Notes: a model not told the origin generated them from the letters alone. Counted from the stretch's first letter, positions 8,865-19,161 are shown. The stretch is 64,000 nt of DNA from Rickettsia canadensis str. McKiel (GCF_000014345.1 NC_009879.1:1-64000), one strand, 5' to 3'. Program-made: numbers and translations.

Positions 8865-9845
8865 ATGATCAAAATCGGTGATATTGTACTTTCTTCAAAT
8901 ATTATACTAGCTCCAATGTCGGGTGTTACGGATTTGGAATTTAGAAGATTAGTAAAAAGATTCGGTGTAGGGCTGGTAGTTTCTGAAATGGTTGCAAGTA
9001 GAGCAATGATTGTGGAATCTAGACAATCGCTACAAAAAAGTGCCATTATGCGTGATGATGCAACAAGTGCTTGCGTGCAGCTAGCAGGCTGTGAACCGAA
9101 TGTAATAGCAGAAGCTGCCAAAATGAATGAGGATATGGGTGCAAAAATTATCGATCTTAATTTTGGCTGTCCAGCGAAAAAGGTAGTAGAAGGTTATTCA
9201 GGTTCGGCTCTAATGAGGGATGAGCAGCTTGCAGCTAAGATTTTTGAAGCAACAGTTAAAGCAGTAAAAATTCCGGTAACGGTTAAAATGCGTATGGGAT
9301 GGGATGATCAAACAAAAAATGCTCCGACTTTAGCTAACATTGCTGAAAACTCAGGTATTCAGATGGTTACCGTTCACGGCAGAACAAGATGTCAATTTTA
9401 CTCCGGTAATGCCGATTGGGATTTTATACGATCAGTTAAAGAAGTTGTAAATATTCCGGTTATTGCTAACGGTGATATTACTAATTTTACTAAAGCAAAA
9501 GAAGCCCTACAAAAATCCGGTGCGGACGGTATTATGATCGGTAGAGGGGCATATGGCAAACCTTGGCTTATTTCACAGATCGATCATTACCTTAAAACAG
9601 GTGAAGCAAAACCTGCTCCCTCTATAGCAGAGCAGCTAGATATTGTAACAGAGCATTATGAGGCAATAATTGATTATTACGGCGAATCTGTAGGCGTACC
9701 TATTGCTCGTAAACATATTGGTTGGTATAGTAGCGGGCTACCTAATTCAGCAGAGTTTAGAGGTGCTGTTAATTTAATGAACGATTCAGTTGCGGTAAAA
9801 GAGAAAATCAAGGAATTTTATACGAGTATTATAGATACGAGATAA
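8865..9845 (+). CDS. dusB: tRNA-dihydrouridine synthase
   Basis: 326-residue FMN-dependent Dus enzyme, reducing specific uridines in the tRNA D-loop. It shows the TIM-barrel start ILAPMSGVTD, the catalytic Cys102 in NFGCPAKKV, the VKMRMGWD strand, VTVHGRTR and the FMN phosphate site GADGIMIGRGAYGKPW. The C-terminal helical tRNA-binding part is complete. It is the NifR3/DusB type common in alphaproteobacteria. It stands alone on the plus strand, with decayed DNA downstream. Confidence 0.95.
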   Translation: MIKIGDIVLSSNIILAPMSGVTDLEFRRLVKRFGVGLVVSEMVASRAMIVESRQSLQKSAIMRDDATSACVQLAGCEPNVIAEAAKMNEDMGAKIIDLNFGCPAKKVVEGYSGSALMRDEQLAAKIFEATVKAVKIPVTVKMRMGWDDQTKNAPTLANIAENSGIQMVTVHGRTRCQFYSGNADWDFIRSVKEVVNIPVIANGDITNFTKAKEALQKSGADGIMIGRGAYGKPWLISQIDHYLKTGEAKPAPSIAEQLDIVTEHYEAIIDYYGESVGVPIARKHIGWYSSGLPNSAEFRGAVNLMNDSVAVKEKIKEFYTSIIDTR

Positions 9846-9899
9846 ATGAAAAGAATTTAAGTTTTATTTTTATAATATATATTTAAGCTATTCTAAGTA

Positions 9900-10460
9900 A
9901 GAAAGCAATAATTATAATTAATTACAAACCGGTATTTTTGCATGTAATTACTGAAAATAAGCAAATGAAAGTTGTTATTTGTTCTTATTTAAGTAATGAA
10001 AAATCATATTTCGTTTTAGTAGATTCGAATTCTTTTAAAACTTAGCTAGTCCTACAAGAACGGGTAATTTTACCTACGAATAAAGTAGAAAAACAAAATC
10101 TTCTAAAAAATTAAATAAAACTCCGTATATTTAAGCTTTAAATAAATATAGCTCTGTACCTTATATATAAACAAAATTACGGTGCTACGAGTAGCATGTA
10201 TAAAGTAAAAGGACAATTTCTTACAATTGAGTGGTTCTTATATAGTATGAAGAATATGAGAAATTTAATCAGCTTGAAGATATGTATTGGACAATGCAAG
10301 TAAAAATGATTTGTCTTTAAAGTAAGGATGGCTAGTGTTTTTTATCAGAGAAAGAAAGTAAGGATTTTTTAGATAAGATATTAAAGGAATATATAATTCA
10401 ATTTTTTAGAAAGGCTTTGATCTACCGAATAGCGGAGAATTTTGTAAAAAATCAATAAGG
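9900..10460 (+). pseudogene. Unrecognised decayed gene between dusB and tsaE
   Basis: No long frame is left, but plus-strand pieces look protein-like: SYFVLVDSNSFKT, EEYEKFNQLEDMYWTMQVK and KDFLDKILKEYIIQFFRKALIYR follow one another in changing frames with stops between. This suggests one plus-strand gene of about 170 codons broken by indels. I cannot assign a family. Confidence 0.4.
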
Positions 10461-10468
10461 TAAGATTC

Positions 10469-10900
10469 TTATGAATTTTCTTTATAATTTGTTATAATAC
10501 TACACAAACGTTTGTTTTCATCTAATACCTCTAGGTTTACCTCAATTAAAGTAGTGGGCAGTAGGTGCTTAATTATTTGAGACCATTCTATTAAAATTAA
10601 ATTACCGTTTAACGCCTCTTCAAATCCAAGCTCATAGATTTCTTCAGGTGATTTTAGACGATAAAGATCGTAGTGATAAATAGTGAAGTTAGAGGCTTTG
10701 TATGTTTGGAGTAAATTAAAAGTTGGGCTTATAATGCTTGTATTTTCACCGCAAAAATATTTAATAATTTCACGACAAAAAAACGTTTTACCAGAACCAA
10801 GATCACTGTTAAGTAAAACTATATCATTTGGTTTTAAGTTTTGTGCAAAGCGTTTTGCAAGATTCTTTGTCTCTTCTTCATTATTTAAGTTTATAAACAT
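10469..10900 (-). CDS. tsaE: tRNA threonylcarbamoyladenosine biosynthesis ATPase TsaE
   Basis: 143-residue TsaE (YjeE), the ATPase that works with TsaD and TsaB to make t6A37 on ANN-decoding tRNAs. The P-loop SDLGSGKT is at residues 32-39; the first position is Ser where most family members have Gly. Downstream conserved elements are SPTFNLLQTY, HYDLYR and LIEWSQ. It overlaps the 3' end of the ZnuA-like gene by 10 bases, so it is probably translated from the same mRNA. Its partner TsaD is at 40067-41095. Confidence 0.94.
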   Translation of the reverse strand: MFINLNNEEETKNLAKRFAQNLKPNDIVLLNSDLGSGKTFFCREIIKYFCGENTSIISPTFNLLQTYKASNFTIYHYDLYRLKSPEEIYELGFEEALNGNLILIEWSQIIKHLLPTTLIEVNLEVLDENKRLCSIITNYKENS

Positions 10901-11694
10901 TTTTTAACTTGATCAATTATCTGTAAATATTGATTTTGAAAAGTGTTTGAATTAATATTTTTTACATTCCAGTTTTCGCTATTTAATATTATTATTTTAG
11001 TATTTAATTTGTCATATAGTTGTGAAGTTTGTTTATTACTTAAAACAAGGCATTTGTTATTAGAACCTTTAATTAAAGCTTCTAAATTACTTATATATTG
11101 AAGGCTTTTTTGACTTTCACTATATAGTTTTGCAGTTTTAATATTAGTATTAAGAAAAAAATACTCTGTACTATCACTTAATAAAATTACGTCTTTTAAA
11201 CTAGCAAGCGCATTATTTTTAATTTCTTTTAGCTTGTTTAATTCTTTAAGTGCTGCTGAAAGATTATTATTAATATCTTCTTGTAGCGCAGGAAACTTCT
11301 CACTAAATATTTGTGCAAATTCTTGTAATAAAATCGCAGAATTATTAAGATCAAGCCAAATATGCCAATTATCTTTTATAGAGGTTAAAGATTTAATATC
11401 ACTGATTTTTATAATATTTTGGCTATGATTATCAATTAATTTTTTAGCAAAACCGTCAAATTGTTCATTAATATAAATAGCTATATCCGCATTTTTAACT
11501 TTTGCTAAATCACTAGGTTTTAAATTATAATGATGAGGACAATCGCTACTAATAGCTAAACTTTTTATATCTGCTTTATCCTTAACAAGCATTGAAACAA
11601 TACTAGCGATTGGCGTAATGCTTACAACTATCTTAGGTTTAGCATAACTAGCAAAGCTGAAGAGTGTAAAGAATATTAATATTATGTATGTCAT
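10891..11694 (-). CDS. znuA: ZnuA-like metal-binding ABC transporter protein with missing ligands
   Basis: 267-residue periplasmic binding protein of the ZnuA/TroA cluster (zinc or manganese uptake). A signal peptide spans 1-18 (cleavage after ASYA). Expected metal ligands are seen as His54/55 (DCPHHYNLKPS) and His111 (NWHIWLDL). The third-ligand motif, normally HxAY, reads SDSTEYFF, and the late Asp is not apparent (ILNSENWN); the histidine-rich loop of ZnuA is also absent. This may be a reduced-affinity or altered-metal protein. No permease or ATPase gene is adjacent. The 3' end overlaps tsaE by 10 bases. Confidence 0.82.
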   Translation of the reverse strand: MTYIILIFFTLFSFASYAKPKIVVSITPIASIVSMLVKDKADIKSLAISSDCPHHYNLKPSDLAKVKNADIAIYINEQFDGFAKKLIDNHSQNIIKISDIKSLTSIKDNWHIWLDLNNSAILLQEFAQIFSEKFPALQEDINNNLSAALKELNKLKEIKNNALASLKDVILLSDSTEYFFLNTNIKTAKLYSESQKSLQYISNLEALIKGSNNKCLVLSNKQTSQLYDKLNTKIIILNSENWNVKNINSNTFQNQYLQIIDQVKKCL

Positions 11695-11752
11695 TCTGCG
11701 ACTTGATCGGTGTTATTGCAGGTTACCAATATCATTCCATCGTTCCTTTATT

Positions 11753-11851
11753 TCATTCCCGTGGAAGCAGGAATCAAGAAACAAAGTAAAGCAATTTCTA
11801 TTTTTCATATTTACTCCTTTTTATTACTGGATTGCTGCTTCCGCGGGATAT
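11753..11851. repeat. RPE-like element overlapping the pcnB 3' end
   Basis: Halves ATTCCCGTGGAAGCAGGAATC (near 11754) and GGATTGCTGCTTCCGCGGGAT (near 11829) are near-perfect reverse complements. The stop codon and last residues of the minus-strand poly(A) polymerase gene fall within it, showing that insertion rebuilt the C-terminus. Confidence 0.7.
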
Positions 11852-13009
11852 CACACGTAACAATTCTAATTTACTAGGTTTAAAATCATGCTCTATCCAA
11901 AAATTTTTTAGATATTCTAATTTTGCACCTATCTCTTTTTTCTCTATATTCATATTTAACAAATTATTACCGTTTACTTGGAATTTAGGACGTAACACTG
12001 CATCATATTTACGTATAAATTCTTTTACTTGTAGATAATCTAGTTTACCTATTATGCTAGCAGCTAATAAATATTCTTTATAATTATTTTTTTCTAACCA
12101 AATTTTCTTCATATTACATTCAGTGTCATTCAGAAAGTTTGTTATTGATAATATTTGCATTGCCTCATATTTTGAGAATTTCCAATCTAGAAAAACCTTT
12201 AAGTTTAAATCTTTTTGATTATATAATAAGAGTGCATATCGAGTAGCTAATTCTAATTTAAAATCATTTGCCTGCTCAAAGAATTTTATTTTATAATTTT
12301 GTATAGAAAATATTAATTCTAATATTCCTATTTCAAACATAGCTTCTAAAATTTGTGCTGCTCTTTTTGAAACAATAATTTTATTCATTTCGCTTTTTAT
12401 TCGCTCTCTTGATAAAGTTTTTAAGCCGTATTTTAAAACTTTACATGCTTTTAAACCTTCATGATCAAGCTGATTAGCATAATAGCTAGAAAAACGAAAG
12501 AAGCGTAGAATTCGTAAATAATCTTCTTTAATTCTATTTAGAGCTTCCCCTATAAATACAACCTTTTCCTGCTGTAAATCCTTAAACCCGTCAAAATAAT
12601 CATATATCTTGTTCTTAAAGGGACAATAACTTAAAGCATTAATAGTAAAATCTCGTCTTGCAGCATCTTCGGCAAAATCATTTGTGAATACTAATTTGGC
12701 ATGTCTGCCGTTGCATTCAATATCTTTTCTAAGAGTTGTAATTTCAAATTTTTCCTTATCTAAAATAGCTGTAATCGTACCAAATTTTAAACCAGTCGGG
12801 ATAGTTTTTATTTTAGCTCTAGATAAAATATTTATTACTTCACTTGGTATCAAAGTAGTATCTATATCAATATCGTAGCTATCCTTTTTAAGTAGAGCAT
12901 CTCGCACGCATCCGCCTATAAGTCTTGCTTGTCCTTTTTCATTTAATAGGCTCAAGATTTTTTTATATCCTTTTGAAGAAATTTTTAATGTTTTTTGTAT
13001 AATTTGCAT
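11798..13009 (-). CDS. Poly(A) polymerase / CCA-adding enzyme family protein
   Basis: 403-residue class II nucleotidyltransferase of the PcnB/Cca family, which adds A tails to RNA or CCA to tRNA. The head domain has the GG motif at 32-33 (RLIGGCVRDALL), the metal-binding aspartates in DIDID (46-50) and the template motif RRDFTINALSY; a neck/body (RIKEDYLRILRFFRF, RIKSEMNKI) follows. Members of the two activities cannot be told apart safely by eye. Both tRNA genes in this window encode their CCA, so CCA repair or RNA polyadenylation are both possible. The tail SRGSSNPVIKRSKYEK is read from a palindromic element. Confidence 0.85.
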   Translation of the reverse strand: MQIIQKTLKISSKGYKKILSLLNEKGQARLIGGCVRDALLKKDSYDIDIDTTLIPSEVINILSRAKIKTIPTGLKFGTITAILDKEKFEITTLRKDIECNGRHAKLVFTNDFAEDAARRDFTINALSYCPFKNKIYDYFDGFKDLQQEKVVFIGEALNRIKEDYLRILRFFRFSSYYANQLDHEGLKACKVLKYGLKTLSRERIKSEMNKIIVSKRAAQILEAMFEIGILELIFSIQNYKIKFFEQANDFKLELATRYALLLYNQKDLNLKVFLDWKFSKYEAMQILSITNFLNDTECNMKKIWLEKNNYKEYLLAASIIGKLDYLQVKEFIRKYDAVLRPKFQVNGNNLLNMNIEKKEIGAKLEYLKNFWIEHDFKPSKLELLRVISRGSSNPVIKRSKYEK

Positions 13010-13049
13010 TTTTTATAATGAATATATTTTGAGTAAGATAATTCAATTT

Positions 13050-14400
13050 CTTTGAACACATGATTATTTTAATTTTTATTGATAATTAATTATATTCTAA
13101 TATAACAAAAACTCTACCGACATAAATTACTAGTTTATTTTCCTTATTTTTAACACCGACAATCATATGATTTGCATCAAATATTAATCCCGGCTTTGGC
13201 TAGTAAAGCATAAATATAAGAGATATTGCCATGATTACAAGACCAAGTAAACGCTAATAGGTTTTTCACATACAAAATCCAAAAAAAGCCGAATAAAAAA
13301 AGTAAAATACTAAAATTGTAATATAACTGAAATACTATACAGCATCAGGTAAACTAAAATAGGCAGCAGATTATTATATCAATAAAGAATCCCATAAGCT
13401 TTAGTATATAGCTATCAAACCCAATCATGGTAAAAGGCAGAGATAAAGCAAGCGATATAAGGAAAAAAGAATGAGATTAGTCGGTACTCAGTAAGTAGAA
13501 AATATGAAGAATTGGTTAATTACTACAGGTGCCGTTATGATGCTTGCTAAGAATCTTGAATAAATATTTGAAGCTGTATAAAATTTATTGCTCTGAAAAT
13601 GCCTTTCTTATTGCCAAGTAGCCATGAATTCTTTAAGTAAGATTCTTCATAACCGGTAACACGCTATAATACCGCAATAAAAGATAATTAGAAACTTGGA
13701 TAAAAATATATTCAAGGTTTCACATATTATAAAGGCCTCAATTGTAAATGAACGAAGAGGAAAGCAAGAGCGTCTGAGTAATAAAGATTGTAGCAGTAAT
13801 AAAAGCACTCGTTGCTGCTAACATACCGCTTAGCTCTAAATAACCAAAGCTACCTACTAGCGAATAATAAGCAGAGATTAATTTTATATTGAAATTATAT
13901 GCTAAATGATTTGAATGATTTAATAAAAATCTTGTAGTAAGGAAAACAATTATGACTACTAAAGATAAATGCAAACCTGATTTTAGTAAGCTAACTTCAG
14001 TTTTTGTCAATCACCATTAGATATCTTCCAAAATTCTACTTCTAGAGGTAATTTGTGTGTCGACCTGATACTTGTATCCTCACGTACACTTTTGTACTAC
14101 GCTGTGGTGTTGCTTGTGTCTACTACAAATTCCTCTATAAGCGAATTTGGGAAGATATTTATTAATTTTTTCGATTTTAATATTATTTAATACTACTTGT
14201 CCTCCTATAATAGTCGGTTTATAGATTCTATATTGCTGTTAATTTCTATGATTATTGGTTTGTAAAGAGTTTTTCTATGTAAATTTATCACATGATATTT
14301 AGAGATAAATATGCCAAAAATAAAAGCAATAATCATCTAATAAGTAAAATGAAAAATATGTTAGAATTTCTAGTAAAAGTTAATATTAAGCAAATACAAA
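13050..14400 (-). pseudogene. comEC: comEC remains (DNA-uptake channel)
   Basis: Minus-strand fragments in order match ComEC. An N-terminal hydrophobic piece and PTIIGGQVVLNNIKIEKI lie at about 14400-14165, then repeat R1 (14021-14158). A 90-codon open piece (14010-13738) carries SGLHLSLVVIIVFLTTRFLL, the family's strongly conserved SGLHLA-type motif. Broken membrane segments follow down to 13200, with a final VGVKNKENKLVIYV piece near 13100. Many stops and shifts, and the region between the N-terminal part and SGLH is gone. ComEC moves single-stranded DNA through the inner membrane, so this route is closed here unless another copy exists. Confidence 0.72.
14021..14158 (+). repeat. Dispersed palindromic repeat R1, copy 2, inside comEC remains
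   Basis: 138 bases with the R1 core (CTTCTAGAGGTAATTTGTG, GACCTGATAC, TACTACAAATTCCTCTATAA). Its outer arms are ATATCTTCCAAAATTC (14021-) and GAATTTGGGAAGATAT (14143-14158), nearly perfect complements but different in sequence from the arms of the other copies. Confidence 0.82.
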
Positions 14401-14709
14401 AAATGATAAAAATTGTTGTAAATGAAAGCTCAAAATTAAGCATAAATAGCTAATAATACCGTAAATATAAAATACTATTTAAATTATTATGTTTTGCTTC
14501 TTAAGTTTTTTAAAATATCATAGCATTTTCAATTAAAAGCTAAAATACGCTATATATCATATCCATATAATATTTTCAATAATGAGAACAAAATTCTCTT
14601 ATAATTAAAAGTTAAGGTAAATATATTATATTGCTTTTTATTAACTTATTTATTAACATCCCCAACGTTTATGTCTATAAAATAATTAATTAAAACTGAG
14701 GTATTTATA

Positions 14710-17700
14710 ATGAGTACGTTAATAGAACAAAGCCAACTACAAAAATCAAGATTTTTAAAATATTCTCTGCTTGCCTCTATCTCAGTAGGGACAATAATTA
14801 CATTACCTTTTGAGGGTATGGCGAGTAGTGAACCTATTAATTTAGATATTATTGAAAGAGGAGATAATGGTTTATTACAACCTGTTATAAATAATAAATT
14901 TGAGCGTGCTAAATCTTTTGCTACTGCTGGTAATAAGAGAAAAAGACCTCCTACTAGAAGGAAAATATTAGTAGGCAATGAAACAACAGAACAAAATCAA
15001 AATATTGATACTTCTGAACCGATAGAGCAAACAGCTCAAAAACCAGAGATTATAATAACAGTATCTTCACCTACTGTTAGCCCAACTTCAGGTAGCTTTG
15101 TCACTGCACCTAACACCTTAAATACTACACCAATATTCTCAACTCCATCAACATCACCGGAACATATTTATACTACAGCACCTGGTACTCCGTATGATGA
15201 GCCTATCCCGCATGCTACTCCAAATAATCAATATGCAGTAGCACGAAGATTATCGTTTAGTGAGCCGCAACAGATAGAGCAGCCTACTACACTGATTAAA
15301 CCCACAATGTCTCCAAAACCGACCACACTTGAAATTACAGCAGGAATTGTAAATCGCATATCTACACATAATGAAAACGCAAAAAGAAAGTTAGGTATGA
15401 TAACGGCAGCTATTGAACAGACATCAGGTAAAAAAGCTAAAAAATCAGCTCAAAAAAAAGCTCCCGTTGCGGAAGTATCGACAGCTGGACCATTCTTAAA
15501 TCAGCAGCGACAACTAGATGTGCTTACTCAAAAGCAGAAAGTCAATGCTGTTAGACAAGCTGCAGTTAATAAAAAGAAAAGGAGAGAAAATGAAGTAAAA
15601 AGAAATAGTACAGATGTAGAAAAACTGATAACTCAAATGAATCAAGTTCAATTAGAACAAAATCAACGACGTATTGCTGCAGAACTCCAAAGAAAAGCAG
15701 AGACATCAACTAAACATGTAACAATAAAGAATAAAAATAAATCAAAAGCAGATAAAGTTAGACAAGAAAAAACTTTTTTGCAGAAAATACACTTAACTAA
15801 GACTGAACAAGAAAAGAAAATTGCTGAAGACAAAAATGCTAGAGCCGCAGCAGAAAAGGTAAGAAAAGAAAAAAATAAACAAGCACAAAAGGCTGAAGAG
15901 ATAAGCAATATAAAATTGAAAGTTTCAGAGCAACTAATACAAATGTTGGATTATAAGGCAAAATTGCAGGAAAAATTGCAGGAAGTAGAAAGAATAGAAG
16001 CAAAACATGAAGTATCAGTAATAAAAAAAGAATTAAAAAATATAGAAAAATTAGTAAGTAAGGCAGCAAAAGTAGTAAATAATGCAGAAACAGAAACAAG
16101 TAGAACAACATTACAAGTCATGCAAGATAAAATGAATGGTTATTCTGAACAATTAGATAAGATAGAGGAAAATCTAAAGTTATTAACTCCTATTGTTTAT
16201 AGTTCTAATGATTCTACTTATAAGCAGCCACCAAAAGCGAAGCCAATCATGCCATTAACTAGTGGAGTTCAGGGAATTTTAGGTAAACAATTGCAACTTG
16301 AGGAGAAATATGGATACTTAGTGCCAAACCAAACTCAGCCGCAAACTTATACAACAGTGTTACCTAATCAAGAAGTAGCAGATCCTAAAAGGATGGATTC
16401 AGGCTTTGTGAGTTTAGATAAAGAAACAGATGCAGATGTTGGATTTAATACAAGTTGTGGTAAAGGTACAGATTGTACACAAGTTGGCCAAGAACTTTCG
16501 TTTGAATTGCCTACTTTGAAAGTTTTGGGGTATCAAGATAATATTAATCAGACATTAGACACAATTGCTAGAGCAAATAGTATAGAACGTCCTATATTAT
16601 TTCAGAACCTACTCAAAGATTTAGAAAGAAGAAAACAAGAAGCTAAGATGGTAGAAGAGCAAGCTATTATGCATGTAATAAATAATCCAAATGATGATCA
16701 AGCAAAAGAACAAGTAGCATTAGTGGATAAATTATTGGAAAAATATAATACGGATATAAAATTAGTTAGAAAAACTTTAGAGGATAACAAAGAAAATAAT
16801 AGCAGAAATAATGTAAAAAAACCATTAGAACGTCTAGTATTTGAAGCAAAACTTCCACCTATAAGAGAATATGATGCTTTATGTGAGGAATCCCAAAAAG
16901 TGATTGCTTCTAAGAGAGCTACGGAAGAACTACGTAACCAACGTGAAGATGATCCAGAACTTGAGAAATTAGCTATAATAGAATATATGGAGGTACAGAA
17001 AAAACAGTCACAGTTAGAACAAGATATAAAAGCCATAGATCCTTTATTTCAAGCTGCTATATATTCAGACTCAGAGCTATCACGTGAGCTATCACGTTCT
17101 TATTCAGTTGGTGACATACTTAGCAATACAGAATCAAATCTATCCCACTCATCATCAGTTAGTAGCTTAAATAATTTAAGCAGTTCTAATGTTATGAAAT
17201 TAGAGGAATTAAAATCTAAATATGAAAAAATATCCAATGATTATAAAGCTAAGGAATTAGAATTAGATGCTTTAAATCAAAATGATCCAAAATTTAAGGA
17301 ATTAATGCTCGAAGTATTTGCAATGTCGAAAGACAAGATTTGGTTAGAAGGGGAAATAAAGCATCTAGAGACGCAATTTGAACCTAATATACATTCAGCT
17401 GAGGGTAAGCCAGTGTTTTCACCTGACAGCATAAACAGTGTATTTAGTGGTGTTGATTATATTAATACAAATGATCCAACAAAATTAATCGAAAATAAAA
17501 TAGCTGCTTTGCGGATATATCAAATGGCAGTAATAGTTAAAAGGCAAGAACTGGAACAATTGCCAAGTACAAGCTCAGGAGCTGATCAAACTGCTCAGCA
17601 GATTAAAAAGCTGCAAGAAAAAGAAGTAATTATGCACGATGCTATAAATGCATGTATAGCAGATCCATCAAAATTAAATAATGTTTCTTTTGAAGAAATA

Positions 17701-19161
17701 AAAGAAGCACTTAAGAAATTGAGTGCAGGGATTCCCGAATCAGTTATTAATGTTCTTGAATCTAAAGCCCAGGAAGATCCTGAAGATATTTTGAATGGAT
17801 TAACATTACAGGAAATGTTAAGTTCAAACAATGATACAACTATAGATTCTTTGCCATCAGGAAAGGAACAATCATCAGAAGATGAAGAGGTAACAAAAGC
17901 AGGTATTCAAGAAGTAGAAGATAAGCAATTACTTGCACTACCTGTATCAAGTAATGAGTATGCATTAGCATTAAGTGACGATAGCGAAAAGGAATGTTTA
18001 GTGTTAAGTGATGGTAGCGAAGATGAAGATGACGATAATGACTCAGGAATAGATTCAGAATCTGAAGAAGGAGTAGTAGATCAATTACTTGATTCTAGAG
18101 AGGATAATCTTAAAACAACAGAAGTTAATACAGTTATTTCTCTTAAACAGGAAGTAATAGAAGAGACAAAAAAGAGTATTGCAGCAATTGCTCCTACCCT
18201 TAATCAAGGAGTTCAAGTTGTTAAAAATATAAGTAAGTCTATTCTTGGTGCAAGGTTAGATTCCTCTGAAGCTCTTACTGCCGTTGCAGCAGGTGATGAA
18301 GAAGAGTCTCGTATAAAAAGAGGTTTGTGGATGCGTGGTATGTATGGCACTAATAATCATGGACGTGTTAACAATATGACCGGTTATAGAGGTATTAATA
18401 AAGGTACTACTATCGGGTTTGACTTTGAAATCGACAATAATATTGTAGGTATAGCTTATAGTAATGTTTATTCAGTATTTAAATTTAAAAATAGTAAAAA
18501 TAATGACAAAGAATTTATTAATAGTCATGTAGTTTCTATTTATGGACAAAAAGAATTACCGAAGAATTTTGTAGCACAAGCTTTAGTATCTGCTTCTAAA
18601 AACTTTATTAAAGATAAGACAACTTATTCATATGGTGATACTAACATTAGAAGTAATGTAAAGCATCGTAATCATAGTTATAATGCGGAAGCATTACTAA
18701 ATTATAATTATCTTGTTAAAAACAATCTTGTTATTACTCCAAATATTGGCTTAAGATACGGTAAGTCACGAGATGGGGTATATAATGAAATAGGTATTAA
18801 CGTACAAGAAATAGCTCTTACAATGAAAGAGAATAATATATTATCCGGAATTATTGGTACTAAAGTTAAAGTACCTTTGAAAGATGTTTTAAAATTTAAT
18901 AATTTAGGGCTAATATTCCAAGGAGCTGTAGAACATAATTTTAAAGAGAAAACCCAAAGAATAAATAGAGTTATTAAAATATTAGATAATACATTCAAGC
19001 AGTATTATCTAATACCAAAACAACCAAAAATATCCTATAATTTAGGAGTAGGGATTATGGGGAGTATAAAAAATACTACTATTTCTTTAGATTATAATTA
19101 TTACCTAAATAAACATTATCGAAGTCATCAAGGTAGCGTTAAGCTTAAGGTAAACCTATAA
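14710..19161 (+). CDS. sca1: Sca1-type surface autotransporter
   Basis: 1483-residue type V secreted protein. A long signal peptide (1 to about 38, ending GMAS) leads a passenger with a Pro/Ser/Thr-rich stretch (about 100-210), a Lys/Glu/Gln-rich coiled-coil zone (about 230-500), more helical segments and an acidic patch DEDDDNDSGIDSESEE near 1105. The outer-membrane beta-barrel is at about 1201-1483 (from IKRGLWMRGMYG); it ends in KVNL rather than the usual terminal Phe. Sca1 is known in some spotted-fever rickettsiae as an adhesin. The gene position upstream of the F0 operon agrees with sca1. GAGGT at 14698-14702 is the ribosome binding site. Bases 14401-14697 hold only AT-rich leader DNA. 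Confidence 0.9.
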   Translation: MSTLIEQSQLQKSRFLKYSLLASISVGTIITLPFEGMASSEPINLDIIERGDNGLLQPVINNKFERAKSFATAGNKRKRPPTRRKILVGNETTEQNQNIDTSEPIEQTAQKPEIIITVSSPTVSPTSGSFVTAPNTLNTTPIFSTPSTSPEHIYTTAPGTPYDEPIPHATPNNQYAVARRLSFSEPQQIEQPTTLIKPTMSPKPTTLEITAGIVNRISTHNENAKRKLGMITAAIEQTSGKKAKKSAQKKAPVAEVSTAGPFLNQQRQLDVLTQKQKVNAVRQAAVNKKKRRENEVKRNSTDVEKLITQMNQVQLEQNQRRIAAELQRKAETSTKHVTIKNKNKSKADKVRQEKTFLQKIHLTKTEQEKKIAEDKNARAAAEKVRKEKNKQAQKAEEISNIKLKVSEQLIQMLDYKAKLQEKLQEVERIEAKHEVSVIKKELKNIEKLVSKAAKVVNNAETETSRTTLQVMQDKMNGYSEQLDKIEENLKLLTPIVYSSNDSTYKQPPKAKPIMPLTSGVQGILGKQLQLEEKYGYLVPNQTQPQTYTTVLPNQEVADPKRMDSGFVSLDKETDADVGFNTSCGKGTDCTQVGQELSFELPTLKVLGYQDNINQTLDTIARANSIERPILFQNLLKDLERRKQEAKMVEEQAIMHVINNPNDDQAKEQVALVDKLLEKYNTDIKLVRKTLEDNKENNSRNNVKKPLERLVFEAKLPPIREYDALCEESQKVIASKRATEELRNQREDDPELEKLAIIEYMEVQKKQSQLEQDIKAIDPLFQAAIYSDSELSRELSRSYSVGDILSNTESNLSHSSSVSSLNNLSSSNVMKLEELKSKYEKISNDYKAKELELDALNQNDPKFKELMLEVFAMSKDKIWLEGEIKHLETQFEPNIHSAEGKPVFSPDSINSVFSGVDYINTNDPTKLIENKIAALRIYQMAVIVKRQELEQLPSTSSGADQTAQQIKKLQEKEVIMHDAINACIADPSKLNNVSFEEIKEALKKLSAGIPESVINVLESKAQEDPEDILNGLTLQEMLSSNNDTTIDSLPSGKEQSSEDEEVTKAGIQEVEDKQLLALPVSSNEYALALSDDSEKECLVLSDGSEDEDDDNDSGIDSESEEGVVDQLLDSREDNLKTTEVNTVISLKQEVIEETKKSIAAIAPTLNQGVQVVKNISKSILGARLDSSEALTAVAAGDEEESRIKRGLWMRGMYGTNNHGRVNNMTGYRGINKGTTIGFDFEIDNNIVGIAYSNVYSVFKFKNSKNNDKEFINSHVVSIYGQKELPKNFVAQALVSASKNFIKDKTTYSYGDTNIRSNVKHRNHSYNAEALLNYNYLVKNNLVITPNIGLRYGKSRDGVYNEIGINVQEIALTMKENNILSGIIGTKVKVPLKDVLKFNNLGLIFQGAVEHNFKEKTQRINRVIKILDNTFKQYYLIPKQPKISYNLGVGIMGSIKNTTISLDYNYYLNKHYRSHQGSVKLKVNL

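Noticed and set aside
15663..18998. Several minus-strand open frames of 78-112 codons opposite sca1
   Set aside because: They are antisense shadows of the sca1 coding sequence, rich in Leu/Phe/Ser from complemented Lys/Glu codons, without ribosome sites.
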